DNA from: Holdemania massiliensis AP2 | GTDB taxonomy: Bacteria; Bacillota_I; Bacilli_A; Erysipelotrichales; Erysipelotrichaceae | Direction: 5' to 3' | NCBI RefSeq assembly: GCF_000327285.1 | Contig: NZ_HE998567.1 | Location: 1,621,090-1,685,089, forward strand | DNA: 64,000 bases | Shown: piece after piece, positions 1 through 7,542 of the stretch | How the letters are laid out: every line of letters begins with the position of its first letter | Numbering within the stretch: the stretch's first letter is position 1 | Program-made: the position numbers and the translations under genes | The notes under the pieces: model-generated | Databases searched by the model: none | Told to the model about the DNA's origin: nothing | What the model saw: the letters and a program-made list of their open reading frames with translations, nothing else

Positions 1-813
1 TTCTGCTGCAAAAGGATCTTTCTTACTAACTCTTATATATGAGCAAGCTGCAATTAAGGGGTACCAAAGCAAGTATGCTGCACGAACACTTGAATTTTCT
101 AACAATGAATTATTGATTCTTCTCTCATGTCTTTCGTTGTAACGTTCGATGTTTAAAAAATCTTGTGGTTTAACGCCCAACTCAATAACTTGAATGTTTG
201 TATTAGAATATTCTACTGTCCGTTCAAGTTTGAAGATAGATGCCAGAGCAAAATCTTGATGAGGGTTAAGGTGTATTTCTTCACAGCATAAGTCGAGAGA
301 AGTTCCTAAATACAGACTTGGATATCCAGCAATACTATACCTGCATGTAGAAACTTTAGAGCGAAGATTATACGGCGTATGAAACACACGTTCTCTTCCA
401 TAAGGTCTATTGTCACTGACAGAAGTAACACGAAACAGTTTTAAGCTATCATCGTTGTTTCGATAATTCCCCCTATCCTCAAATTGTTCAGTAACACTTT
501 TTTGATATATTCTTAGGGGCCTGTCCATAAATATGTTCATGGATCTTTCAAAAGAACTGTATGCTTTGGACGGAAATCCGTTTAAGTAATGACTAACAGC
601 TTTAGATAAAAGACCACAAGCTCTTTTCACTACTTTGGTATCAACACGGATATCATGTCCATCATCGGGCAAGAGGTCTAATTTCTTAATGTAGTAATCA
701 AACAAGCCATTTAAGGTATGCAGAAAATCATAACCATCCCAGCGAATTGGTAAAAACAATTTTTTATCTTCAAAAAGATTTTTAAATTCAGAATTTGATA
801 TGTCCAGGATCAT
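1..813 (-). CDS. RES-domain protein, C-terminus beyond the window
   Basis: The reading frame is open from an ATG at 813 to the window edge, giving 271 codons, with a good ribosome site (AAGGAG) just upstream. The first 120 or so residues look helical and HEPN-like. They are followed by the pattern of a RES domain: FRV, then FHTPYNLR, then RYSIAGYPSLYLGTS and CCEE. The visible end (YLLWYPLIAACSYIR, then KKDPF) also fits RES proteins, which usually continue for some 50 more residues. RES domains are known as toxins that degrade NAD+ by phosphorolysis, often paired with an Xre-type antitoxin. No antitoxin is visible on the upstream side, and the downstream side is outside the window. It lies on the same strand as the mobilisation genes, so it is probably cargo of the mobile element. 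The family call is fairly secure; toxicity is inference. Confidence 0.72.
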   Translation of the reverse strand, partial: MILDISNSEFKNLFEDKKLFLPIRWDGYDFLHTLNGLFDYYIKKLDLLPDDGHDIRVDTKVVKRACGLLSKAVSHYLNGFPSKAYSSFERSMNIFMDRPLRIYQKSVTEQFEDRGNYRNNDDSLKLFRVTSVSDNRPYGRERVFHTPYNLRSKVSTCRYSIAGYPSLYLGTSLDLCCEEIHLNPHQDFALASIFKLERTVEYSNTNIQVIELGVKPQDFLNIERYNERHERRINNSLLENSSVRAAYLLWYPLIAACSYIRVSKKDPFAAE

Positions 814-1021
814 AAAATCGCTCCTTATTTATTTGGCAAAAATATAAACTCATAGTTGAAAAATAGCACTTGCCATCTTGGAAAACTCTCAAATAGAGAA
901 CCGCAGCAGGTGTAGCTGCACACTGCGATGTTTTACAAAATATAGCGTTGCCGATTTAGTGGAAAATGAAAATCTTCAATTTGCTTACAAAAGGTCAAAA
1001 CAAACTTTGCAAGCAGTGCAC

Positions 1022-1140
1022 GTGTGTACACACATCGTTCGTTTTGCAAATTTCAGCGAAGCTGATTTTTGCAAAAGCTTGTTGGGAAGCATCCCAAACC
1101 CTTTGACGATTTTTTCAAAATCGGCTACGCTCCTGCGGAG
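1022..1140. other. Hairpin-rich noncoding stretch, candidate oriT
   Basis: The gap 814-1146 between the RES gene and the MobC-like gene has no convincing gene. It is dense in inverted repeats: a 12-bp palindrome GTGTGTACACAC (1022-1033), TTGGGA/TCCCAA with a 4-base loop (1082-1097), CGATTTT/AAAATCG with a 3-base loop (1107-1123), and CTCC/GGAG (1130-1140). A TTTGCAAA-like motif recurs. Stacked hairpins beside a MobC-like gene are what one expects of a transfer origin. No nick site can be named from sequence alone. Confidence 0.35.
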
Positions 1141-1146
1141 CTGACA

Positions 1147-1503
1147 TCATTTCAGATGGGAAAGAGAAAGCAGAATTTTTTTAATACCTTCGTAAATTTC
1201 TTCCTGATTCTTTTTGATTTCTTCAATGTCCGCTTCGTAGATGTTACCCGTTGTGTTAAGTTGTTTGGCAATCTGGTTTTCGCTGTTGGATATTCGTTTC
1301 ATTTTGGAAGTCAACTGACGGAGTTCGGGCATATCCAAATTTACAACATACCCGTCGATTGCCATTTTGCGGAGATAGGCACTCATGTTCTCTGTTCCCA
1401 TCTGTGCCATTTTCTGTTTTATCAGGTCAAGCTCTTTTTCGTCTACAAAAAACTTGACCTGTATTGGGCGTTGACGGATTGGTGGTTTTCGCTTATCTGC
1501 CAT
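1147..1503 (-). CDS. MobC-like plasmid/ICE mobilisation protein
   Basis: A 118-residue protein when started at the ATG at 1503 (MADKRKPPIR), preceded by GAGG; the frame is open five codons further upstream. The Lys/Arg-rich start, a segment reading VKFFVDEKELDLIKQKMAQ, then MSAYLRKMAIDGYVV and a helical C-terminus with NQIAKQLN match the MobC/relaxosome accessory family. These are ribbon-helix-helix-like DNA-binding proteins that help the relaxase at oriT. The start overlaps the end of the 730-residue gene by about 11 bases, so the two are translationally coupled. In related elements a relaxase gene follows directly. Here a hairpin-rich gap and a RES gene follow instead, so the relaxase is missing or lies outside the window. 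Confidence 0.68.
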   Translation of the reverse strand: MADKRKPPIRQRPIQVKFFVDEKELDLIKQKMAQMGTENMSAYLRKMAIDGYVVNLDMPELRQLTSKMKRISNSENQIAKQLNTTGNIYEADIEEIKKNQEEIYEGIKKILLSLSHLK

Positions 1504-3685
1504 CGGTCGGCACCTCAATATCTTCTTCTACAAGTTCAGCCATCGCCTCAATAACACAATCGGGTGACGGTAGCATAAACTGTGTCCGTTGAGTGATAAC
1601 TGCCTCAAAGTGTGGATTCAAAAAATCTCTCACAACACATTCTTGTTCATTTGCTTTTTCAAGGTTTTCAAACAAGAGCTTAAACTCTTTTTGCTTAATC
1701 TCATTGAGACGAGAAATTAAACAATCGATTTCTGCTTCATCCAGTAAGTACTCGCCAATCAAACAGGATACATAGGCGTTAAACAGTCTACCAAGTGTTT
1801 CTACATCATCTTCGTATAAAATGTCCCCAGTAGTCTTTACTACTTTTGCCCCAACTGCGCCACCGACAAAACCACCAGCAATGCCAACCACTGTGCCGAC
1901 ACCAGGAGCAACAGCAGTGCCTGCAGCGCCTGCAACTTTTGCCGCAACAACACCGGCAGCAATGGCACCTCCGGCACCAGCAGCAATAGATCCGGCAAGT
2001 ACGCTCATGTTCTTTGCATATTGAGCACCGGATATTTTTCGAGCGGCAACATTATATGTTTCGGGAATTGAAAACACCGCAAAAGAAAGAACAGAGGTCA
2101 ATACATTGCTTCTCAATATTTTCGCAATATGTTTTGAGGCAGCAGCTCCGTATATTGCGCTTTTTCCTGAAAGTGCACGAATACCATTTACAATCGTAGC
2201 GGATGCTTGATACCCTAATTTGCCGACAATATACTGGCTCGGTGCTAACAAAGAATTGGCTAATCCTGTTCTCGCTATCTGGGAAACAAGCATGTGTTGG
2301 ACAAAAGATATTCCGAACACTTGCAATCCGGCAGAAGCACCCGCTTGAATTGCTTGCTTAATATCGCCGGTCTTTCTCCAAGTCAAAAAGACGGTGACAA
2401 CAAAAGTAATCCCCAATGCACAGGAACAAGTTACTGCTCCTGTAAAAGCATCATACGATAGTGATTCTATTGTGCCGGGTTTTGTTAGATTGACCGCCTG
2501 CTGGTAAGTCAGTCTACCTTTGCGAACAATATTCGCCGCTTCGTTTGGGTCTGTGACCCCAGGGACTTTTCCTTTTTCGATTTTTCTGCGGAAGCCATCA
2601 AGAACCTTTTGATATTGGTCTTTCGGTACTTCGAGCTGCATCGGTTTTCCGTCTTTTATATACCGATACTGCCCAGTTTCAGGACTAAAGCAAGCCTCCA
2701 AAGAGCCTCTGGCTGAATTATAGTATTTTGTCTGTATGAAAATATCGCCAACCTGTCGATCTGCGCCATCCTTAGCATTGTCACGACCTATTACTTTTGC
2801 ATCGAAGCCATGTAGCCTATCCAACATATTGATGGCTTCTTCTGCCATCTCACCATGTCCTGCGGGCGTATTGATACTGGCTTTATGTTCTGCGAAAATA
2901 GCAATCTGCGAAGATTCAACTGCCGCACCAGCCGCAATACTGGTTTTGATGACCTGTTCATCAAGATTGACTGGCAGTTCATCTATATCAATGGACATTC
3001 TGTTTTCAGCTGTAATTTGTGCGGAAAAAGTTCTGCATAGCTCAACGAATCGATGGGAACACTGCGGCTCTACTAATAAAGCCTTATTCTCAATTTCAGA
3101 TTTGCCGGCAAACCAGCTTGCGTCAAAATCGCTCCAGCTATAAAACAGCAAAACAGCTTTTCCACTATGATATTGAGATTTATGCTGTAAATACGCCTGC
3201 CGTTCTTCTTCGCTCTCAAAACTGTCAAGCTCAAAATTGCTGGTACCAATTTTCCCATCAAGCATACTGACATTTGTCCTGATGAAAAGCCCTTTGTCGG
3301 TAGCAACAATTCCACTCGGTCTGAGGTCAAATTCCGCATCTGCCCATAAAATGTTTTGCTCACGAGGAATAGGAAATACGTTCTTTATCTGCTTGGTTTT
3401 GTTATCTGTAAGTTTTAAGGGTGAATCACCAAGAGCACGAATAAAGACCTCTGCTTCAGTTCCCTCCAGTGGAAGAATTGCCGTATCGAACTTATCCCTC
3501 CGATCCTTTTCGGAAGCCGCTTTCTTTTCTTCTATCGCCGCATTGACCTTATCAACGGTGGAAGTAGCCATATCACGAGTGTTCTCTACAATATCGGAAG
3601 CCATATCAATTACTGCTGTTGTAGCATTTTGAGATATGGATTTTACTTTTTCAAAAAATTCGTTTTTGGTTTTATCCTGCTTCAT
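1493..3685 (-). CDS. 730-residue membrane protein with Mrr-like nuclease motif
   Basis: I do not recognise a named family. Residues 1-70 are charged and helical. Residues 75-220 form a mixed domain containing KAVLLFYSWSDFDASWF. Residues 275-375 carry a helix with AEEA, then GADRQVGDIFIQTKYY (307-322). The order D309, then Q318-x-K320, is the QxK variant of the PD-(D/E)xK fold seen in Mrr-type enzymes. Residues 415-435, 448-470 and 525-545 are hydrophobic. Residues 562-620 are very rich in Gly and Ala, like a glycine-zipper membrane segment, and a soluble helical tail follows. The gene has its own promoter and operator-like palindrome upstream and overlaps the mobC-like gene downstream. A role in defence, in transfer or as an effector of the element is possible; none can be assigned. 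The nuclease reading rests on motif inspection alone. Confidence 0.6.
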   Translation of the reverse strand: MKQDKTKNEFFEKVKSISQNATTAVIDMASDIVENTRDMATSTVDKVNAAIEEKKAASEKDRRDKFDTAILPLEGTEAEVFIRALGDSPLKLTDNKTKQIKNVFPIPREQNILWADAEFDLRPSGIVATDKGLFIRTNVSMLDGKIGTSNFELDSFESEEERQAYLQHKSQYHSGKAVLLFYSWSDFDASWFAGKSEIENKALLVEPQCSHRFVELCRTFSAQITAENRMSIDIDELPVNLDEQVIKTSIAAGAAVESSQIAIFAEHKASINTPAGHGEMAEEAINMLDRLHGFDAKVIGRDNAKDGADRQVGDIFIQTKYYNSARGSLEACFSPETGQYRYIKDGKPMQLEVPKDQYQKVLDGFRRKIEKGKVPGVTDPNEAANIVRKGRLTYQQAVNLTKPGTIESLSYDAFTGAVTCSCALGITFVVTVFLTWRKTGDIKQAIQAGASAGLQVFGISFVQHMLVSQIARTGLANSLLAPSQYIVGKLGYQASATIVNGIRALSGKSAIYGAAASKHIAKILRSNVLTSVLSFAVFSIPETYNVAARKISGAQYAKNMSVLAGSIAAGAGGAIAAGVVAAKVAGAAGTAVAPGVGTVVGIAGGFVGGAVGAKVVKTTGDILYEDDVETLGRLFNAYVSCLIGEYLLDEAEIDCLISRLNEIKQKEFKLLFENLEKANEQECVVRDFLNPHFEAVITQRTQFMLPSPDCVIEAMAELVEEDIEVPTDGR

Positions 3686-3724
3686 ACTATAATTCTCGCA
3701 TCTCAGTCAGTATAGCTTCTGCTT

Positions 3725-3769
3725 TGTGTGTACACACATTATTATATAGGATAAGGTTCTCTTTTTCAA
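3725..3769 (-). promoter_or_regulatory. Promoter and operator-like palindrome of the 730-residue gene
   Basis: Read on the minus strand, TTGAAA (3764-3769) and TATAAT (3741-3746) are spaced by 17 bases. Directly downstream of the -10 lies a perfect 14-bp palindrome, TGTGTGTACACACA (3725-3738). Its 12-bp core recurs at 1022-1033. The placement suits an operator that blocks transcription of the 730-residue/mobC pair. Confidence 0.6.
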
Positions 3770-3830
3770 CGCTTATTCCCGAATTTATCGCACTAAAGCA
3801 CAACTTATTTATGAACACATCCATGTCAAA

Positions 3831-3868
3831 ACAAGAGCTGCCCCGCTGAATGGCAGGGCAGCTCTTGT
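3831..3868 (-). terminator. Rho-independent terminator after the DUF6061 gene
   Basis: A perfect 13-bp inverted repeat (ACAAGAGCTGCCC, 12-base loop, matching arm) ends on the minus strand in TTGTTTTG. It starts 14 bases past the stop of the DUF6061 gene. Confidence 0.8.
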
Positions 3869-3881
3869 TCGTCATCAAAAA

Positions 3882-4127
3882 TCAATCAAGGTTTTGGTAT
3901 TCCGTAACTGTCTTGAGGTAGACAGCAGGATCGCCGTTAAGGATTAAATCAGCATATGCAGCAGGGTCATTATAGATCAGATAGTCGAGTTCCGACTGTT
4001 GATACATATTATTCACTACCTCACTTTCCACAGCGATAGTGTCGATAGAAACCATGCTGCCGTCTGAAAAGCAAAGCTCTACACAAGCAGTATCAAGGTT
4101 AAATTCACAAGATAACAGGTGTTTCAT
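3882..4127 (-). CDS. Small DUF6061-type protein of mobile elements
   Basis: An 81-residue protein starting at the ATG at 4127 (MKHLLSCEFNLD), chosen because GGAGG lies at the right distance; a longer frame from 4163 lacks such a site. The sequence, with VELCFSDGSMVSIDT, ELDYLIYNDPAAYADL and a C-terminal TVTEYQNLD, matches from memory the small proteins called DUF6061 that are common in gut Firmicutes conjugative elements. Their function is unknown. It stands alone between two hairpins. Confidence 0.65.
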   Translation of the reverse strand: MKHLLSCEFNLDTACVELCFSDGSMVSIDTIAVESEVVNNMYQQSELDYLIYNDPAAYADLILNGDPAVYLKTVTEYQNLD

Positions 4128-4166
4128 GGTAAATACCTCCGTAATTCTAATATTTTGTTGCAAAAT

Positions 4167-4201
4167 AGAACGATGCCGGTCATGCGACTCGACATCGTTC
4201 T
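4167..4201. terminator. Hairpin upstream of the DUF6061 gene
   Basis: AGAACGATG (4167-4175) pairs with CATCGTTCT (4193-4201), followed by TTTTC on the plus strand and ATTTTGC on the minus strand. It may be the terminator of a gene lost at the edge of the element. Nothing else was seen in 4202-4336. Confidence 0.5.
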
Positions 4202-4336
4202 TTTCGTTGTTGTTTCCAACCCTGTCAGACAGATGCCGTAAAATAGTAATTTTTTAGAATTACTGTCTTACGAGCACCCATCTAACCACGCTGCTTTTTT
4301 CTATCCTTCTTATAATCGAATAATGGATTTTATGAA

Positions 4337-6322
4337 TCAGAGATCCTCGCCTAAAATTGTTTTAACAGCGACGCGGCCCTGGGTCATCGTCCGACCAACC
4401 GCAACTCCGACAAAGTATTCCGGATAGTTGCCCGCAAAGAAGCTGCCGGAACAATCGCCGATTGAATAAAGACCCTCAATCACTTGATGATGCGTATCAT
4501 AGACCTGACATTTCGGATTAATCCGCAGACCGTCGCAGGTTGTCAGCAGGCTGCCGCCTAAGAAACAGCCATAATACGGCGCTGTATTGACCGGCCGCAT
4601 CCGATAAGCTTCTTTTCCGAAATCCTCATCGACGCCTTTGGCGCACAGCTCATTGTAGCGCTCTACGGTTGCCGTCAGATTTTCAGCAGGAATACCCAGT
4701 TTTTCTGCCAATTCTTCAATCGTATCGGCTTTAAAGATCAAGCCCTGTTCAACATAGCTTTCCAGCATCGGGATGATGCCGTTGCCCTGTGCGATATTGA
4801 CCGAGATCTGTGCACAGCCATATTGATCATAAGCCAGAATCGCCTCTGTGACGTTCGCATCCATGATCGCCGCATAAACACCATCCGTCTGCAGGGAAGC
4901 CGCATGGTTCAGGAAATCATACGGACAGGATTCGTTGGCAAAACGGAAGCCCTCTTTATTCACTTTCAGATGCGGCTGGGTACCTGGATTAAACTGATAA
5001 ACCGTACCTGGGAAAGCAAGATTTCCCTGACCATCATCGACATAGCCCGCTTTAACGCCCGGAGCGACCAGACCGCGGTCAAAAATCATCGGCGCATCTG
5101 TCGTATCCATCTTAGCACCGGCCCAAATGCCGGCACGAATTCCCATTCCGGTATCCGGACCATAGTAGCTGTTCGCTGTAACGCACTCATTAACAATCGG
5201 CGCCAACGCTTTGATCATCTTCGGATTGCCCGGATAACCGCCGGTTGCCAAAATTACATTCTTCGCATTGATTTTTACATAAGCTCCGCTGGCATCCGTG
5301 AAGATCGCGCCGGATACTTTTCCGTCAGCATCCTGTACCAGCCGAACCAAGGTCATGGAATAATTGACTTCATAGCCTAAATCCTGAATATGCTTTTCCA
5401 GAAAGCCATTGCGTTCGCAGCCCATCGAAGCTGCAAATTCACTGCCCTCCGGAGCGTTGACTGTATGCCAGATCGAAGGAACGTAATATTCCATATTGTT
5501 GCCGCCGACATGGTTGTCATGTGCAATATTAACCGACGCTGTCAAACCCAGACTTTCCAGGTAGCTGATCATTTCAGCGCTGTTGTTCATCCACATTTTA
5601 ATGACTTCCATGTCGCATTTGTAGGAAGCATAACGGGCAATCTCATTCAGAAGGCGATCCTTCTGGACGGTGACGCCGGCTTTTTTCATAGCTTCAGTAT
5701 CCAGCGCCCCGATCCAGTGACGTGTATCCCCCAGCGTTTCATTTTGTTCGCAAATCATGAAATTCATTTTGGCATCCGCAGCGGTTGCAGCAGCCATCAT
5801 CCCGCCATTGCCGGCGCCGATAATCAACAGATCGGTATCGTGGGTCGAAGCAATCTGCGAATCCGCAATCTGTGGAGCTTCGCCTAACCAGTCCTCAGAG
5901 TCTGCACCACTGCTTTCAATTAAAGCCTCAGCCAATCCCTGAGCCTGGGCAATACAGTTGTTGACTGCTTTCTTCAACGCTGGAATGGTAATGTCGGCTG
6001 TCGCTGCGGTTTCCACATCGGCTGACTGCTTCTCAACAATCAGCTTGGCTAATTCGTCTGCGGCCGCCTTGCCGATTGATTCAGTTTCTCCTGAAGCTGC
6101 GATCGCACAATCGGTAATCTTATCCGCACTGAATGTCAGCTCTACTGTCATATAGCTGGAATAGCCTTTGACGACTGCGGAATAGGTTCCTGGCGTATAG
6201 ATTCCTTTGGCCGCTGAGGGTGCATCGTTGGCACAGCCGGTCAGACTAACGGCCGCTAAGCCTAAGGCACCGGCTGCTGCACCTTTCAGGAAATCCCGGC
6301 GGGTAATGCTTTTTGAACTCAT
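4337..6322 (-). CDS. Exported FMN/FAD flavoprotein reductase of the fumarate reductase superfamily
   Basis: A 661-residue protein. The N-terminus carries a twin-arginine signal (ITRRDFLKGAAAGALGLAA) followed by a lipobox-like LTGC. Residues about 40-115 fit the FMN-binding domain, in which a flavin is attached covalently. Residues about 160-655 are an FAD-binding domain with DLLIIGAGNGGMMAAATAADAK and, near the end, GLYSIGDCSGSFFAGNYPEY. This architecture is known in extracellular flavin-based reductases of gut bacteria that use fumarate, urocanate, cinnamate or related electron acceptors. The usual fumarate motif HxTMGG is replaced by SLLTTCDGL, so fumarate is unlikely as substrate. The start at 6322 has GGGAGG upstream. 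The divergent LysR gene is the likely activator. The acceptor is unknown. Confidence 0.85.
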   Translation of the reverse strand: MSSKSITRRDFLKGAAAGALGLAAVSLTGCANDAPSAAKGIYTPGTYSAVVKGYSSYMTVELTFSADKITDCAIAASGETESIGKAAADELAKLIVEKQSADVETAATADITIPALKKAVNNCIAQAQGLAEALIESSGADSEDWLGEAPQIADSQIASTHDTDLLIIGAGNGGMMAAATAADAKMNFMICEQNETLGDTRHWIGALDTEAMKKAGVTVQKDRLLNEIARYASYKCDMEVIKMWMNNSAEMISYLESLGLTASVNIAHDNHVGGNNMEYYVPSIWHTVNAPEGSEFAASMGCERNGFLEKHIQDLGYEVNYSMTLVRLVQDADGKVSGAIFTDASGAYVKINAKNVILATGGYPGNPKMIKALAPIVNECVTANSYYGPDTGMGIRAGIWAGAKMDTTDAPMIFDRGLVAPGVKAGYVDDGQGNLAFPGTVYQFNPGTQPHLKVNKEGFRFANESCPYDFLNHAASLQTDGVYAAIMDANVTEAILAYDQYGCAQISVNIAQGNGIIPMLESYVEQGLIFKADTIEELAEKLGIPAENLTATVERYNELCAKGVDEDFGKEAYRMRPVNTAPYYGCFLGGSLLTTCDGLRINPKCQVYDTHHQVIEGLYSIGDCSGSFFAGNYPEYFVGVAVGRTMTQGRVAVKTILGEDL

Positions 6323-6397
6323 CTTTCTTTCCTCCCTTGTTTCAATATGCTCATTATTTCACATAAGCTCTTGCAAAAGAAGTCTGAATTTCTTATC

Positions 6398-6425
6398 ATT
6401 GTTATAAGGCATTCCTTATAACAAT
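6398..6425. promoter_or_regulatory. Palindrome between the reductase and LysR genes
   Basis: ATTGTTATAAGG (6398-6409) and its exact reverse complement (6414-6425) are separated by four bases. With one bulged base the match extends outward to about 17 bp per arm. It sits just before the ribosome site of the LysR gene, in the shared intergenic region, and is a good candidate for the LysR operator. Confidence 0.6.
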
Positions 6426-6442
6426 AAGAATGGAGGAACTCC

Positions 6443-7318
6443 ATGCTGAACCCTCAATTAAATACGTTTATTCAGGTTGCGGAAAACGGCAGTTTTTCCA
6501 AAGCCGCGGAGAAGCTGTATATTACGCCCAGCGCTGTAATTCAGCAAATCAACAATCTGGAAAAAGAGCTGCAGGTCAGCTTATTCATTCGTACACGCCA
6601 TGGAACTCAGCTGACCCCGGCGGGTGAATATCTGTTTCAGCAGGCCGGCTCCCTGCTTCAGACCTGCCGTGAAATTGAAGAAAATTTGATAACGCTTCAT
6701 CGCCGCGGGCAGCGGAAAATCACGGTCGGTACCAGCTTATTGATGAAATGCCGGGTCTTTTATCCGTTGTGGGCACGTTTTCAAAAAGCGGTTAACGATC
6801 AGATTGACGTTGAGATTCTTGATCTTTCGCTTAATAAAGAGGCGTATAAGGCTGATCTCTTGGAAGGGATTTATGATGGTGAAGCCTGGCAGCTGGACCG
6901 CCAGTTTCTTCCTTTATTTCAGGTTCCCATTGCCTGTGCCGTTGCGCGGAATCACCCATTGGCCAATAAATCCTGTTTGACCTTTGAGGACATGCGGCCT
7001 TACACGCTGGTAACGATCCGTTCAAAAATGTCAGAGGAGCTGGATCGCCTGCAGCAGGAAGCCAAGACCCAGGGAATTCGGGTCGTTGAGGTAAAACGGT
7101 ATGATTTATCCGTCTTCAGCCGGTGTATCGTTCATCAGGACTTACTTCAGACACCGCTGTGCTGGAAAGACATCCATCCTGACTTAATCACCCTTCCCTG
7201 CGCCTGGAATTACTCGTTGGCTTATGGCTTTCATTATGAACAAGAACCCAACAGCGCTGTTCGGGAATTCATGGACTTTGTTCGCCGAATTAAGGAAACG
7301 GAAACGCTTCATCTTTGA
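6443..7318 (+). CDS. LysR-family transcriptional regulator
   Basis: A 291-residue protein. Residues 1-60 are the classic LysR winged helix-turn-helix (FIQVAENGSFSKAAEKLYIT, then SAVIQQINNLEKELQVSLF). The rest is a periplasmic-binding-like effector domain. The start at 6443 is preceded by GGAGG. It is divergent from the flavoprotein reductase and shares a 120-base intergenic region containing a strong palindrome. It most likely controls the reductase in response to its substrate. The ligand cannot be told from sequence. Confidence 0.9.
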   Translation: MLNPQLNTFIQVAENGSFSKAAEKLYITPSAVIQQINNLEKELQVSLFIRTRHGTQLTPAGEYLFQQAGSLLQTCREIEENLITLHRRGQRKITVGTSLLMKCRVFYPLWARFQKAVNDQIDVEILDLSLNKEAYKADLLEGIYDGEAWQLDRQFLPLFQVPIACAVARNHPLANKSCLTFEDMRPYTLVTIRSKMSEELDRLQQEAKTQGIRVVEVKRYDLSVFSRCIVHQDLLQTPLCWKDIHPDLITLPCAWNYSLAYGFHYEQEPNSAVREFMDFVRRIKETETLHL

Positions 7319-7489
7319 TTAAGCCAAAAATCGGTATTCCAATAATCATTCGTTCTATTCGCTATAATGTCATTTTTTACGAGTAATCAAAATTGCTTTT
7401 TCCTGCATGCTTGGCATATTTCCTATTTTTTCCGATATTTTAGTTTTAGCCAATCTTGATGATCTGAAATGTACTTAAATATAGAAAAA

Positions 7490-7506
7490 CCGCGTGGCTT
7501 ACGCGG
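7490..7506 (-). terminator. Terminator of the amidohydrolase gene
   Basis: CCGCGT (7490-7495) pairs with ACGCGG (7501-7506) around a 5-base loop. On the minus strand a TTTTTC run follows. It lies 36 bases past the stop at 7543. Confidence 0.8.
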
Positions 7507-7542
7507 CTTTCTTCTATTCATTATTCAATAGGACTAAATGGC

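Noticed and set aside
878..1144. Plus-strand open frame of 88 codons
   Set aside because: It covers the hairpin-rich gap, has no ribosome site and no protein-like pattern.
1069..1554. Plus-strand open frame of 161 codons
   Set aside because: It is the shadow of the MobC-like gene and the end of the 730-residue gene on the other strand.
3687..3878. Minus-strand open frame of 63 codons
   Set aside because: It runs through the terminator hairpin and the promoter of the 730-residue gene and has no ribosome site.
4202..4336. Attachment site or tRNA at the right end of the mobile element
   Set aside because: No tRNA-like sequence or clear direct repeat was found, and the left end is outside the window.
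4823..5887. Long plus-strand frames inside the flavoprotein gene
   Set aside because: They are antisense shadows of a clearly conserved protein; the same holds for the frames at 11668-12414 and 19557-20186.
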